A stretch of 37,201 bases of DNA from a virus: positions 1 to 37,201 of IMG/VR virus record IMGVR_UViG_3300030098_005538; one strand, given 5' to 3'. This document shows positions 13,456 through 21,490 of the stretch, piece after piece (position 1 is the stretch's first letter; each line of letters opens with the position of its first letter). The position numbers and the translations under genes are program-made. Below the pieces are notes generated by a model. That model worked only from the letters and a program-made list of their open reading frames with translations, was not told the DNA's origin and ran no database searches.

Positions 13456-14466
13456 ATGACAGACCAAGACCAAGCGGGAACCGCATCACCCGGAACAGAA
13501 GATGCGCTACATACAGGAGATGATTCGTTGTCCGCTAGTGATGCCGTTTCTCTTCTGGCCCAGGCTCCGGAGGACCAACTCGAAGAAGAAGTAGCTACTG
13601 AGGAAGTTGCCGATTCTGACGAGGAAGATTTTTCGGAGACAGTCGCTGGACTAGACTTGGATTCCCTTAGTGAAAGTGAATGGCAAGGAATCGCAGACCA
13701 TCTTAACAGTCGCGGAGCAGATCGCATCGCGGGTTTGATTAAGGAAAGAAGCGAACTGCGCCAAAAGCTGGAAGCTAAGAACACGCAAGAAGAGGACCCG
13801 CTCGCGCGACCTCCAGATCCAGAGGATAATCCTTACCGCGAAATCAACACGGTTGAAGAGCTCCAGGCTAAGGCCGCCGAGGTTGACGACATGATTGAGT
13901 GGGCCGACAGCCTTATTGAAGAAAACGATAACACACACAGTGATAGCGTTGTTCACGAGGAAGACGGCAAGGAATACACCCTCCGGGAAATCAAAAGTTT
14001 GCGCCGGAATGCAAGGAAAGCACGAACGACTCATCTAAAGAACCGCTACGAAGAGCTGCAGGGATTGCAGCAAATTGAAGCGCAACGTATGCAAGCACGT
14101 CAGATTGCCGAGGATGAGTTCGAGTGGATGAAGCAGAAGGATTCTCCGATTCGACAACGATGGGAAGGGGTGATGGCTCACCCTGGACTACAACCGTTGA
14201 AAAGTCAGTTTCCTGAGATCGACCTGGTGCTTGCGCACGCAGCCGACTCGATTCATCGATCAGAGCAAAGGAAGTTAGGGAAAGCCCCGGCAGCTAAGCA
14301 AGCGCGTAGCCGCATGAGGCCTCCTGAAAATCCTGGAAGCGGAACTGCAGCCCCTGCTCGTCAGGCGCCGTCAGCCCCCGCTGGACTGGAGAGTTTAACG
14401 CAACAGTTCGACTCGACTGGGAACTACAAGGTTTTGGAAGAAATCCTCAGTCTCAGTTCCGAATAA
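13456..14466 (+). CDS. Capsid scaffolding protein
   Basis: 336 aa, very acidic in the first 130 residues (DQLEEEVATEEVADSDEEDF), followed by coiled-coil-like helices (ELRQKLEAKNTQEE, LREIKSLRRNARKARTTHLK, ELQGLQQIEAQRMQARQIAE) and a low-complexity Ala/Pro stretch (GSGTAAPARQAPSAPAGLES) near a basic C-terminal part. An acidic start, helical middle and capsid-binding C-terminus are characteristic of podoviral scaffolds that direct procapsid assembly. It lies directly before the major capsid gene, the usual order. Confidence 0.8.
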   Translation: MTDQDQAGTASPGTEDALHTGDDSLSASDAVSLLAQAPEDQLEEEVATEEVADSDEEDFSETVAGLDLDSLSESEWQGIADHLNSRGADRIAGLIKERSELRQKLEAKNTQEEDPLARPPDPEDNPYREINTVEELQAKAAEVDDMIEWADSLIEENDNTHSDSVVHEEDGKEYTLREIKSLRRNARKARTTHLKNRYEELQGLQQIEAQRMQARQIAEDEFEWMKQKDSPIRQRWEGVMAHPGLQPLKSQFPEIDLVLAHAADSIHRSEQRKLGKAPAAKQARSRMRPPENPGSGTAAPARQAPSAPAGLESLTQQFDSTGNYKVLEEILSLSSE

Positions 14467-14488
14467 CAACAATCAAACACATAGAAAA

Positions 14489-15478
14489 ATGGCATTTTCG
14501 TCATCCTACGACAACCCAGCCGCTCCTGGCCAGGGTTCCGCTGTGTCGAACAGGGAGGATCTTACCGCCCTGCTTACTCAGCTCGACCCTACCAGTACGC
14601 CGCTGACCTCCCTGGCTCCTAAGCGCCGGGCTCAAGCCACTAACCACGAATGGACCGTAGACGGTCTTTCCGCAGTGGATCACTCAGGTATCGCAGAAGG
14701 AACGGACATTTCGTCCTTCAACGATAAATTCGAAAACCGAGCACGTCTCGGCAACCGCGTTCAAGGATTTAGGCGTGACTACATGGTCAGCCAGGTCCAG
14801 CAGGCAGTTAGCTCTGTCGGTGCGAATACGGCTGCTGCGAAGGTTCGCTGTTTGCGCGAAATTAAGCGCGACATTGAAGCTGCGATTGGCTCGGCCCAGG
14901 ACAAGCAAGTTGGATCCGGCTCTGCCGTTTCCCTCATGCGTGGACTTACTGACTGGATTGACTCCAGCGGCCCTAGCGATGTTCCTGCTGACTACCGCAC
15001 TCCGGCAGCTCAAATCATCACTAAGTCAAACGCAGACGTAGAAGAAGCAGACCTGAATGGTGCTCTTGCGAGCATGTTCAACGTCAGTGGAAACCTGCAG
15101 TCCGTAACATGCGTGGCAGATACAAAGGTCCGGGAATCCATAAGCCAGTTTATGAGAACTGGCGCATCCAACGACACTCAGAGATACACGGTTTCTGGCA
15201 CTGGGAAGACAATCCAGCTGTCTGTTGACCTGTTCCGGAGTGACTTTGGTGACCTTCGACTGGCCAATTCAAACCCCGATGCGTCCGTAGATCCTACGTT
15301 CCACGATCGGGCACACATCGTGAACACCGAGCACTATGGTGTAGCGTCCTTAATTCCGCTGAAGCAAGTAGAGCTCTCTGACCAAGGTGGTGGAGATCGC
15401 GGCTACTGTGAGGCGTGGTTGACGCTCGAATGCCTGGATCCAAGGGCCCACGGCAGAATCGATGAAGCACGCAGCTAA
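14489..15478 (+). CDS. Major capsid protein (SU10-like, DUF5309 type)
   Basis: 329 aa. The N-terminal segment (EDLTALLTQLDPTSTPLTSL, then KRRAQATNHEWTVDGLS) and the following GIAEGTDISSF, NRVQGFRRDYMVSQVQQAV and CLREIKRDIEAAIGSAQDK match the DUF5309/SU10 capsid family of HK97-like folds. The body includes a helical spine (residues 100-135), a beta-rich middle and a C-terminal EAWLTLECLDPRAHGRI. It forms the capsid shell. It follows the scaffold by 22 nt. The leader is A/C-rich without an evident Shine-Dalgarno sequence. Confidence 0.85.
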   Translation: MAFSSSYDNPAAPGQGSAVSNREDLTALLTQLDPTSTPLTSLAPKRRAQATNHEWTVDGLSAVDHSGIAEGTDISSFNDKFENRARLGNRVQGFRRDYMVSQVQQAVSSVGANTAAAKVRCLREIKRDIEAAIGSAQDKQVGSGSAVSLMRGLTDWIDSSGPSDVPADYRTPAAQIITKSNADVEEADLNGALASMFNVSGNLQSVTCVADTKVRESISQFMRTGASNDTQRYTVSGTGKTIQLSVDLFRSDFGDLRLANSNPDASVDPTFHDRAHIVNTEHYGVASLIPLKQVELSDQGGGDRGYCEAWLTLECLDPRAHGRIDEARS

Positions 15479-15504
15479 CCTTAACCAATAGAAAAACAAA
15501 TATT

Positions 15505-15960
15505 ATGGCTAAAGTAGCAAATAATGAGCTCGGAAACGGGTGGAGTGATTTCCTTGTTATCAAACATGGGGATTTAACGGCGGAGGCCACTACGCAAACC
15601 TTTACCTTGCCGGTTCCGGCTGGCGGCATTGTGAAAGATGTCGGGGTTTATCTGGAGACCGCATTTGACGGAGGGAGCACAAATGGTCTCAAAATCGACG
15701 TTGGTGACGGCACAGACGCTGACGGGTATATAGATAATGTTGAGCTCGCAGTTGATGCGACTGAGGTTATCTATACGCTCTCTAATGGACCGTTGTTGAA
15801 GGATGCTGACGCTTCCTCGACAAACCTGCACCAAGGCAAGCTGTATACCACAGCAGACACTATCGACATTCTTCTGACGGGAAGTCACAACTTGAACACT
15901 ATAGACACCGGCAAGGTGATCGTATGGGTGGACATGAAGCGACTTAACCCAGAAGCGTAA
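15505..15960 (+). CDS. Capsid decoration or head-fibre-like protein
   Basis: 151 aa, beta-rich. It reads as a jelly-roll: DFLVIKHGDLTAEATTQTF, TLPVPAGGIVKDVGVYLETA, LKIDVGDGTDADGYIDNVEL, then YTTADTIDILLTGSHNLNT and a KVIVWVDMKRLNPEA end. Proteins of this size and fold directly after the major capsid gene commonly decorate the shell. No cysteine or signal is present. A strong hairpin (15963-16034) follows, suggesting that high-level capsid transcripts end here. Confidence 0.6.
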   Translation: MAKVANNELGNGWSDFLVIKHGDLTAEATTQTFTLPVPAGGIVKDVGVYLETAFDGGSTNGLKIDVGDGTDADGYIDNVELAVDATEVIYTLSNGPLLKDADASSTNLHQGKLYTTADTIDILLTGSHNLNTIDTGKVIVWVDMKRLNPEA

Positions 15961-15962
15961 AT

Positions 15963-16034
15963 TTGGTTCGTCCAACCAAGGACCCCCGCTCACCACATGC
16001 TTATGCCCACGAGTGCTTCGCAGGTGAGCGGGGG
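15963..16034 (+). terminator. Hairpin pair after the capsid genes
   Basis: A small hairpin TTGGTT/AACCAA (15963-15968, 15974-15979) is followed by a 12-bp perfect stem, CCCCCGCTCACC (15983-15994) with GGTGAGCGGGGG (16023-16034), enclosing a 28-nt loop. A short CCTTTT follows. It lies 2 bp after the decoration gene stop and may act as a partial terminator limiting read-through from the capsid genes. The long loop recalls the hairpin at 5888-5955. Confidence 0.6.
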
Positions 16035-16046
16035 CCATCCTTTTAA

Positions 16047-16457
16047 ATGATCCACGTTGTCGAAAACTTAACGCGCGCGCAAGAGGGAGAGCTGCGCAGA
16101 GGAGGCCAATTGCTTGACCGCAGAGAAGCACATCTGCGACAGCAAAATGCTTTGAGGAATACAAAAGATTCCGACTTGAATGTGGAGGGGCTCTACAAAG
16201 AGCTTCGTAGCGCGGTCACTGACCAGGCGCATAAACTTAGAAAAAACGAGCGTAAGGCCAACCAGGTCAGCGCAAAACACGCCGCTTCCTGGAAAGAAGA
16301 CGTGCGATTTAAAAAGCAGAAGGTCTACCAACACAGGGCTTCAATCCCGGCAGAGGAGTATTTTGCTTTTGCCACTTCCAGGCCGGGCTGCTGGGAAGAC
16401 GAGGAGTTTACGAAAGACTACCTCAAGCGAAACCCACACCTAGTAAGCAATAAGTAA
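16047..16457 (+). CDS. Hypothetical charged helical protein
   Basis: 136 aa, highly charged (RAQEGELRRGGQLLDRREAH, DQAHKLRKNERKANQVSAKH) and probably helical, ending with an aromatic motif (RPGCWEDEEFTKDYLKRNPHL). The ending resembles small phage proteins I have seen between capsid and adaptor genes, but I cannot name a family. It begins 12 bp after the hairpin element and its stop overlaps the next ATG (TAATG). A minor virion or head-completion protein is plausible. Confidence 0.55.
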   Translation: MIHVVENLTRAQEGELRRGGQLLDRREAHLRQQNALRNTKDSDLNVEGLYKELRSAVTDQAHKLRKNERKANQVSAKHAASWKEDVRFKKQKVYQHRASIPAEEYFAFATSRPGCWEDEEFTKDYLKRNPHLVSNK

Positions 16458-17392
16458 TGGCGCAGACTGAAACCTACTCGAATCTTCTTTCGCTCATTGA
16501 GAGCTATCATGGAGCCACCCTTATTGCTTTAGAGAAGACGAGAGTGAAGCACCTGGTCAATGCCAGGGCGCGTTCAGCTTACAGGGAGTCTGATCTTTGG
16601 GATCAATTCCTGGTCACGGAAGACCGAGTCGTCAACGACGCAGACAGTTCACGGTTATTTGCTCCGTTCCAGGGCACTACATCTGCCACGGCTAGCGTCA
16701 CCAACGTAAAAGCAGGTGACATCGATACTGTGTTGCGGGCGCACAAGGAGACAAACACCTCCCAAAACAGCTCAAGGGAATACGAGGTATTTATGGGCCG
16801 GGAAGGAGCAGAACTAGTGGGTTATTCAACTGTTTACGGCCAGGCAACTGGGGTAACCGGACTTACGGGCTCAAACCCCAATTTCACTGTTCTCACAGAA
16901 GCAAAGAGAGATGCAATAGTGGGAGGAACGATGCAAATAACGGGCATAATAACTTCCGATGGATCAGCCACAGATGCGCTCGTAAATGCAAACCACACGA
17001 TCACAGGCGTCACGTATCTCACTGACTCTCAGACGTATGTAAGTTTTGCGTTAAATGCAAATATTAGTGGGGTTAACATTTCTGCTGCGGAGATCAAATT
17101 TCCGACAGTTCACCTAGCGTATAAGAAGCAGCTTAACGTCACCTACGGAGACGGATCAGGGGAAGAGGCTAGCATACCTCTGGAATGGAAAGATTACATA
17201 GCCCTGGGCGTTTATGCCGACATGCTGGCCAGCGATGGTTTCCACGACAAGTCCCTAGCCTGGGAAGGACGAGCAAACAAGGCACTTGAAAGAGAGCTCG
17301 AGCGAATAGACCGCAATAGAGCGCACCAATTCATTAACCATCGAGTCAGAACGCACGGTAGCGACCAGGCTCGGCAATCGTCACACTATTAA
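16457..17392 (+). CDS. Head-tail adaptor with inserted beta domain
   Basis: 311 aa. The N-terminal helix (SYHGATLIALEKTRVKHLV, then DLWDQFLVTEDRVV) and the C-terminal VHLAYKKQLNVTYGDGSGEE, DYIALGVYADMLASDGF and RANKALERELERIDRNRAHQ match the helical-bundle adaptor that joins portal to tail in podoviruses. About residues 130-215 form an insert rich in T, G and beta-strand patterns (FTVLTEAKRDAIVGGTMQIT, then DALVNANHTITGVTYLTDS), longer than the usual adaptor of roughly 200 residues. The insert may project from the connector surface. The function is inferred from helix patterns and gene order. Confidence 0.65.
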   Translation: MAQTETYSNLLSLIESYHGATLIALEKTRVKHLVNARARSAYRESDLWDQFLVTEDRVVNDADSSRLFAPFQGTTSATASVTNVKAGDIDTVLRAHKETNTSQNSSREYEVFMGREGAELVGYSTVYGQATGVTGLTGSNPNFTVLTEAKRDAIVGGTMQITGIITSDGSATDALVNANHTITGVTYLTDSQTYVSFALNANISGVNISAAEIKFPTVHLAYKKQLNVTYGDGSGEEASIPLEWKDYIALGVYADMLASDGFHDKSLAWEGRANKALERELERIDRNRAHQFINHRVRTHGSDQARQSSHY

Positions 17393-17393
17393 C

Positions 17394-17594
17394 ATGGCTT
17401 ACGGAAGTAAAAGCAAAGGTTCAGCTCTGAGCGGACTGTTTAAAGGCGCTGCAGCAAAAAAAGGAGCTGTCAGTGAGCGTGAAATGCAAAAGTTCAGAGA
17501 AATTGCGCGTCAAAGGAGGCGCAAGCTGCAAGAGGCTCAACGGAAAAAGGGAGCGATTAGTGAAAGAGAGCTCAAGCGGTTCAAAACCCGCTAA
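17394..17594 (+). CDS. Small basic protein with KKGA-SERE repeats
   Basis: 66 aa, very basic. A 14-residue repeat occurs twice: KKGAVSEREMQKFR (22-35) and KKGAISERELKRFK (51-64), joined by an Arg/Lys-rich helix. The same motif appears in the 681-aa protein at 22270 (KGAVSEKEMKYF) and, more loosely, in the basic protein at 30263. The basic charge suggests binding to DNA or to acidic partners in the virion. It lies 1 nt after the adaptor stop; a second copy of the 20-bp repeat follows its stop. Confidence 0.6.
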   Translation: MAYGSKSKGSALSGLFKGAAAKKGAVSEREMQKFREIARQRRRKLQEAQRKKGAISERELKRFKTR

Positions 17595-17595
17595 T

Positions 17596-17615
17596 AGTTC
17601 AGACAGGCCGTGACA
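17596..17615. repeat. Copy 2 of the 20-bp intergenic repeat
   Basis: AGTTCAGACAGGCCGTGACA; begins 1 bp after a stop codon and ends 9 bp before the next start at 17625. It differs from the copy at 13397-13416 at three positions. Both copies directly follow a small structural gene, so the site may mark transcript processing or initiation. Confidence 0.5.
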
Positions 17616-17624
17616 AATTAAGTC

Positions 17625-17879
17625 ATGGCCACAAACACAGCCTATAGCCTTACCGGCGGGAACGGCTCCACTTACGTAACAGACACGTCTCCGGTTTCCG
17701 GTGACTTTATGGCAATTCAGGCGGTTGGTGATGCTGCCGCGGTAATTAGTAACTCGTATACGACTGGAAATATTTCAGGTTTTTCGAGCGATCTCACCTT
17801 GTCTCCTGGCCAAACAATTTATGGCCGTTTCAGCTCGGTCGCATTGGCTAGCGGAAAGGTCCTTCTCTACAATAAGTAG
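17625..17879 (+). CDS. Small beta-rich virion protein
   Basis: 84 aa, rich in S, T, G and hydrophobics with alternating strand patterns (AYSLTGGNGSTYVTDTSPV, GDFMAIQAVGDAAAVISNSY, TLSPGQTIYGRFSSVALASG, KVLLYN). This is typical of small head or tail decoration proteins. No family is named. It lies immediately upstream of the tail nozzle gene, spaced by 5 bp. A structural role is inferred from context. Confidence 0.55.
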   Translation: MATNTAYSLTGGNGSTYVTDTSPVSGDFMAIQAVGDAAAVISNSYTTGNISGFSSDLTLSPGQTIYGRFSSVALASGKVLLYNK

Positions 17880-17884
17880 CCTGA

Positions 17885-20095
17885 ATGCCTCCTCTCGACA
17901 GTCCTGTTCTATTTGACGGTGACAGCGGCTTCCGAGCTCTGGTTACCCGTTCACGACCTTCCCAGCTAAAGCCTGGAGAAGTTGCGGTGAGCAAGAACAT
18001 GCGGTTTGAGGAATCAGGGACGGCTAAAGTAAGAGAAGGATACGACAACGTCTCAGGTGTAATTTTAAGCCAGGACGTTTTTCCGTTTTTAGTCTCTGAA
18101 ACAGGCACTGCGGCAATTGTTTTAATTGGCACAGTTTCTTCCTGTACGGCTTCAGCGTCTGGATCCACTGTCACTGTTGTTTGCCCTTCGGCTCATGGCA
18201 TTCCGGCAACCGGGGGCATGGTCAACCTGGCAAGTTTTACAGGTGGCACGGGGGACTTCCTGGGGAATCGCAAAGCGACCTATGTGACCTCAAATAAATT
18301 TTCAGTGGAGGTGGCCGGGATTAGCGGGAGCTGGACTGGGGGCGTAGTGGGAGCGGTTAAATTGATCGGCGGCTCCCAGGCTATTTATGGAGCATGTCGA
18401 TTCACTAACCCAAACTCGAACAACGATGAATATATCATCATCGCAGACAACGAGAACGCTACGGCAATCAAGCTTTCAGATTTCAGCGCGACCACGATTT
18501 CTTACCCAGGAGAGACGGTCAACGGAGACGCTCATCTCCAGCAAGAGTTTGACGTAGTAATGCTGCGCCAGGACGGCAAGACTCCTTACCAGTTTGATCC
18601 TGATGACTCAGTTTACGGGTTTAGTGGCTCGGATTCCAGCGCGCCTGCATTTCGGAAAGTCAGCAGTGGCACTTACACTCAGCCCCTAATACTCGCAGCA
18701 ACAAACATTGCTATTAGCGCTGCTAATCCCGATGCCGGTAAAGTCACTCTTACCAGTAATGCGCACAATCTGACGACCGGGCAAGAAATCGAGATAATCG
18801 ACAAAGGCGCTACTAATCTGACAAACGGAGACAAATACATCGTCACCGTAGATGACGCGAATGACTTCCATTTTTTTGCAAACATAGACGCTACAGGAGA
18901 CGGCACCAACAACACAAAGGTTCGCGCGCGCGTAAGTCTGGGAGGTGGATTTCAGCACCATCCTGCATCTGCCTGGGGGACGTATCACAACCGGAGAGTG
19001 TGGGTTCCATATACGCACACCTCAGCGGGTAGCCCTGCTCGTCGCAGTCCGGCGGTTTACGACGAACTAATTGCGAGCGACATTCTTTCCAATGACACTT
19101 TTGACACGATCTACAACCAGTTCCGCCTCAGTGGAGGCACGGCTGACTACATTGTGGGCGCCCAGGCTTATGACGACGACCGCCTGATTGTATTCAACAG
19201 GAACAGCATTCATCAGCTGCTTGGCACAAGCGGAAGCCTGGCGGACGTTCGAGTTCACCTGCTTACCAACGAAATGGGCTGCCTTGCTCGTCGCAGTATT
19301 GTCTATCACGCCGGCAACTTGCTTTTCCTTTCGGATAACGGAGTAATGGGAGTGACCTTTGCCGACAATCTAAACCTGCGAGGGTTAGACAAACCTTTAT
19401 CCGAGTCAATCGATTCAGAGATTAAGCGGATCAACCGGGCACACGCAGACAAGGCTGTAGCCTGCATTCACGATAACAAGCTTTGGCTGGCTGTTCCGAC
19501 TGGAGAAAGTGAAGTGTGCAATGAGATCTTCATTTTCAACTTCCTTACCCAGGGCTGGGAATCAATCGACTCCACAAGCGCAGATAATTGGGGTGTGGTT
19601 GACTTGATCCCCTCCAGGACGAACAAAGTGAACGAGCTCTTTGCAGTCACTCAGGACGGCGGATTACACCAGCTGGATCAAACCGGCTTAGGCCTGGACA
19701 ATATTGCTCCTGCTGCCGGAGCGCCGATCACGGTCAAATACCGCAATATCCCAGCGCATTTACGCACCAGGGGATATACGCACGGGACTCTTGAGCGCAA
19801 ACGATTTCAACATTTAGAGGTTCACGTCCTGGCGGATGAACAGCAATACGCAAACGGTAATTTGGCCCTGGTGACAGAGGATCCTGACCGCACTACAGAG
19901 CTCGGTGATATCGAAACCATGCTTGGTGCTGTTCTGCAAAAAGGAGAAGGCGCCAGCATCCGGACCAGGACTGGAAACCCTCGAGGATTTGCCTGCCAGG
20001 TTGATTGGACCCCTTCCGCAGGATCTCGCTCTGAATTGCGCGCAGTGAGCGTGCGAGCAACCAATACGTTTAATTCACCAACCTCAGCGCAATAA
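17885..20095 (+). CDS. Tail nozzle protein (tail tubular protein B-like)
   Basis: 736 aa, beta-rich. The N-terminus (FRALVTRSRPSQLKPGEVAV, then SKNMRFEESGTAKVREGY) is the usual start of gp12-like nozzle proteins that list the first propeller blade. The middle (HNRRVWVPYTHTSAGSPARR, YDDDRLIVFNRNSIHQLLG, LLFLSDNGVMGVTFADNLNL, DNKLWLAVPTGESE, IFNFLTQGWESIDS) shows repeated beta-propeller blade motifs. Two inserted Ig-like parts (VSSCTASASGSTVTVVCPSA and AISAANPDAGKVTLTSNAHN) interrupt the propeller. It forms the conical end of a short tail. It ends 1 bp before the fibre gene. Confidence 0.8.
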   Translation: MPPLDSPVLFDGDSGFRALVTRSRPSQLKPGEVAVSKNMRFEESGTAKVREGYDNVSGVILSQDVFPFLVSETGTAAIVLIGTVSSCTASASGSTVTVVCPSAHGIPATGGMVNLASFTGGTGDFLGNRKATYVTSNKFSVEVAGISGSWTGGVVGAVKLIGGSQAIYGACRFTNPNSNNDEYIIIADNENATAIKLSDFSATTISYPGETVNGDAHLQQEFDVVMLRQDGKTPYQFDPDDSVYGFSGSDSSAPAFRKVSSGTYTQPLILAATNIAISAANPDAGKVTLTSNAHNLTTGQEIEIIDKGATNLTNGDKYIVTVDDANDFHFFANIDATGDGTNNTKVRARVSLGGGFQHHPASAWGTYHNRRVWVPYTHTSAGSPARRSPAVYDELIASDILSNDTFDTIYNQFRLSGGTADYIVGAQAYDDDRLIVFNRNSIHQLLGTSGSLADVRVHLLTNEMGCLARRSIVYHAGNLLFLSDNGVMGVTFADNLNLRGLDKPLSESIDSEIKRINRAHADKAVACIHDNKLWLAVPTGESEVCNEIFIFNFLTQGWESIDSTSADNWGVVDLIPSRTNKVNELFAVTQDGGLHQLDQTGLGLDNIAPAAGAPITVKYRNIPAHLRTRGYTHGTLERKRFQHLEVHVLADEQQYANGNLALVTEDPDRTTELGDIETMLGAVLQKGEGASIRTRTGNPRGFACQVDWTPSAGSRSELRAVSVRATNTFNSPTSAQ

Positions 20096-20096
20096 G

Positions 20097-20873
20097 ATGC
20101 CCAAAGTAACGACCTCAACCAGCTTTAGCGAAGACGATCAATTGACGCATACGTCATTGAATTCGTTATTCACAAATTCCAGCTTTCACTCTTCTGCAGT
20201 CGATGACACGACTCTCGAGTTGTCGTCAGGAGCTATGCGGCTTAAAGCTGCAGGTGGTGGTAACGGTATTGACACAACGCACATTAAAGATGACGCAATA
20301 AACGCGGCAAAGATTGCTGACGATGCGGTTGAGACGGCACAGATAAAAGATGCAGCAGTTACTACTGCAAAGCTTGAACCGGACGCTGTTGACGGCACTA
20401 AGATTGCAGACGATGCGATCGATGAAACGCACCTGGCTGGAACTCTTATCAGCGGACATGCTGAGCTCACGGCTCTTCCAACTACAGCACAGGATCTTAT
20501 ACTGGTCTCAGACAATGGAGTGCTCAAAAAGTTCGACTTTATGAAGTGGCTGCCGCTTCCCAGGGCTTACTCCAAGATTACTGGGCACAGCTCCAGTCCA
20601 AGCCTGGCAGGGAATTATGCTTGCTCTCTTGCAAGCTACGCTAATGGGAGTGGAGGAAGCACTTACACGATCACTCTGGACAACGCGATGGCTGACCTAA
20701 ATTATGTGGTCAACGTCCAAATCGGACACAATGTCCACTGGCACGATGAAGACTCTACCCCTTCAGTGCAAATCGACAGCGATACGCAATTTAGAATCCA
20801 CTGGCACAGCGATTATAAAATCTACGATTTGTATTTTGTAGTTCACGGAGAACTGTCCGGTGGCGGCTACTAA
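20097..20873 (+). CDS. Tail fibre or spike with 10-residue repeats
   Basis: 258 aa. Residues 61-110 hold five consecutive 10-residue repeats (THIKDDAINA, AKIADDAVET, AQIKDAAVTT, AKLEPDAVDG, TKIADDAIDE), a pattern of phage tail-fibre shafts that form a trimeric stalk. The region after residue 150 (PLPRAYSKITGHSSSPSLAG, then STYTITLDNAMADLNYVVNV and HWHDEDSTPSVQ) is beta-rich and probably a distal receptor-binding or tip domain. The first 60 residues should attach to the tail. It follows the nozzle gene and its stop overlaps the next start (TAATG). Confidence 0.75.
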   Translation: MPKVTTSTSFSEDDQLTHTSLNSLFTNSSFHSSAVDDTTLELSSGAMRLKAAGGGNGIDTTHIKDDAINAAKIADDAVETAQIKDAAVTTAKLEPDAVDGTKIADDAIDETHLAGTLISGHAELTALPTTAQDLILVSDNGVLKKFDFMKWLPLPRAYSKITGHSSSPSLAGNYACSLASYANGSGGSTYTITLDNAMADLNYVVNVQIGHNVHWHDEDSTPSVQIDSDTQFRIHWHSDYKIYDLYFVVHGELSGGGY

Positions 20874-21490
20874 TGGAGCTTAAAGCGGGCCACATAGCGA
20901 CATTGCTGGACGAGGGCAAAATCGCTCCTCGATTGCGTAAGTTGTTCGCTCGACTAGAGGATTACGTCTACTCGACGCCTGAAAACCGAGAGGTCATTCG
21001 CAACTATCCCAAAGAGGTGGTGCGATTGCTAATTGCCTACCATTACTTCAAAAAAACCCTGGCCTACAACGTCAATGCCCAAGGGGAAATAGACGGCCTG
21101 CTTCTCTGGTATCGAGTGAACCAGGACTGGGATTGGAAAGACATCGAAGCCTGGACGCCAGACGATCCTGACGGAGATAGCTTTTTCATTGGGTTCTGCT
21201 GGGCCGCCCCAGGCAAAATGAGGGAACTACTCATTCAAATGATTGACCGGGCTCCGGATGTCATTGGTTCCAGGCTTTTTGCTGTCCGAGAGAAAAAGGA
21301 TGGACCCCGGTTGGTAGAGTGGAGTCAGAAAACCTTTATCAGAGCGCTAAAGAACTATGGGAAAACCATCACCTCCCCCAATGCCCGATCGGTTGGATCC
21401 GGGACAAGTCACAGGAGAATACCTCTTTGGCTCCGACTTTCAGGGAGCCCAGGGGATCACAGATCGAAATCTGCAGCAGCGGCTGGTTGA
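20873..21490 (+). CDS. Acyltransferase-like protein with a dual-coded C-terminus
   Basis: 205 aa. The core (IDGLLLWYRVNQDWDWKDIE, then FFIGFCWAAPGKMRELLIQM and APDVIGSRLFAVREKKDG) has a beta-alpha layout that reminds me of HlyC-type lysine acyltransferases or a GNAT-like fold, but this is a weak resemblance. From about residue 162 (after FIRALKNYG) the sequence becomes Ser/Arg/Gly rich and overlaps the next gene by 134 nt in another frame, so the last 44 residues look like read-through tail rather than a domain. The start is the TAATG overlap with the fibre gene. Function uncertain. Confidence 0.5.
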   Translation: MELKAGHIATLLDEGKIAPRLRKLFARLEDYVYSTPENREVIRNYPKEVVRLLIAYHYFKKTLAYNVNAQGEIDGLLLWYRVNQDWDWKDIEAWTPDDPDGDSFFIGFCWAAPGKMRELLIQMIDRAPDVIGSRLFAVREKKDGPRLVEWSQKTFIRALKNYGKTITSPNARSVGSGTSHRRIPLWLRLSGSPGDHRSKSAAAAG

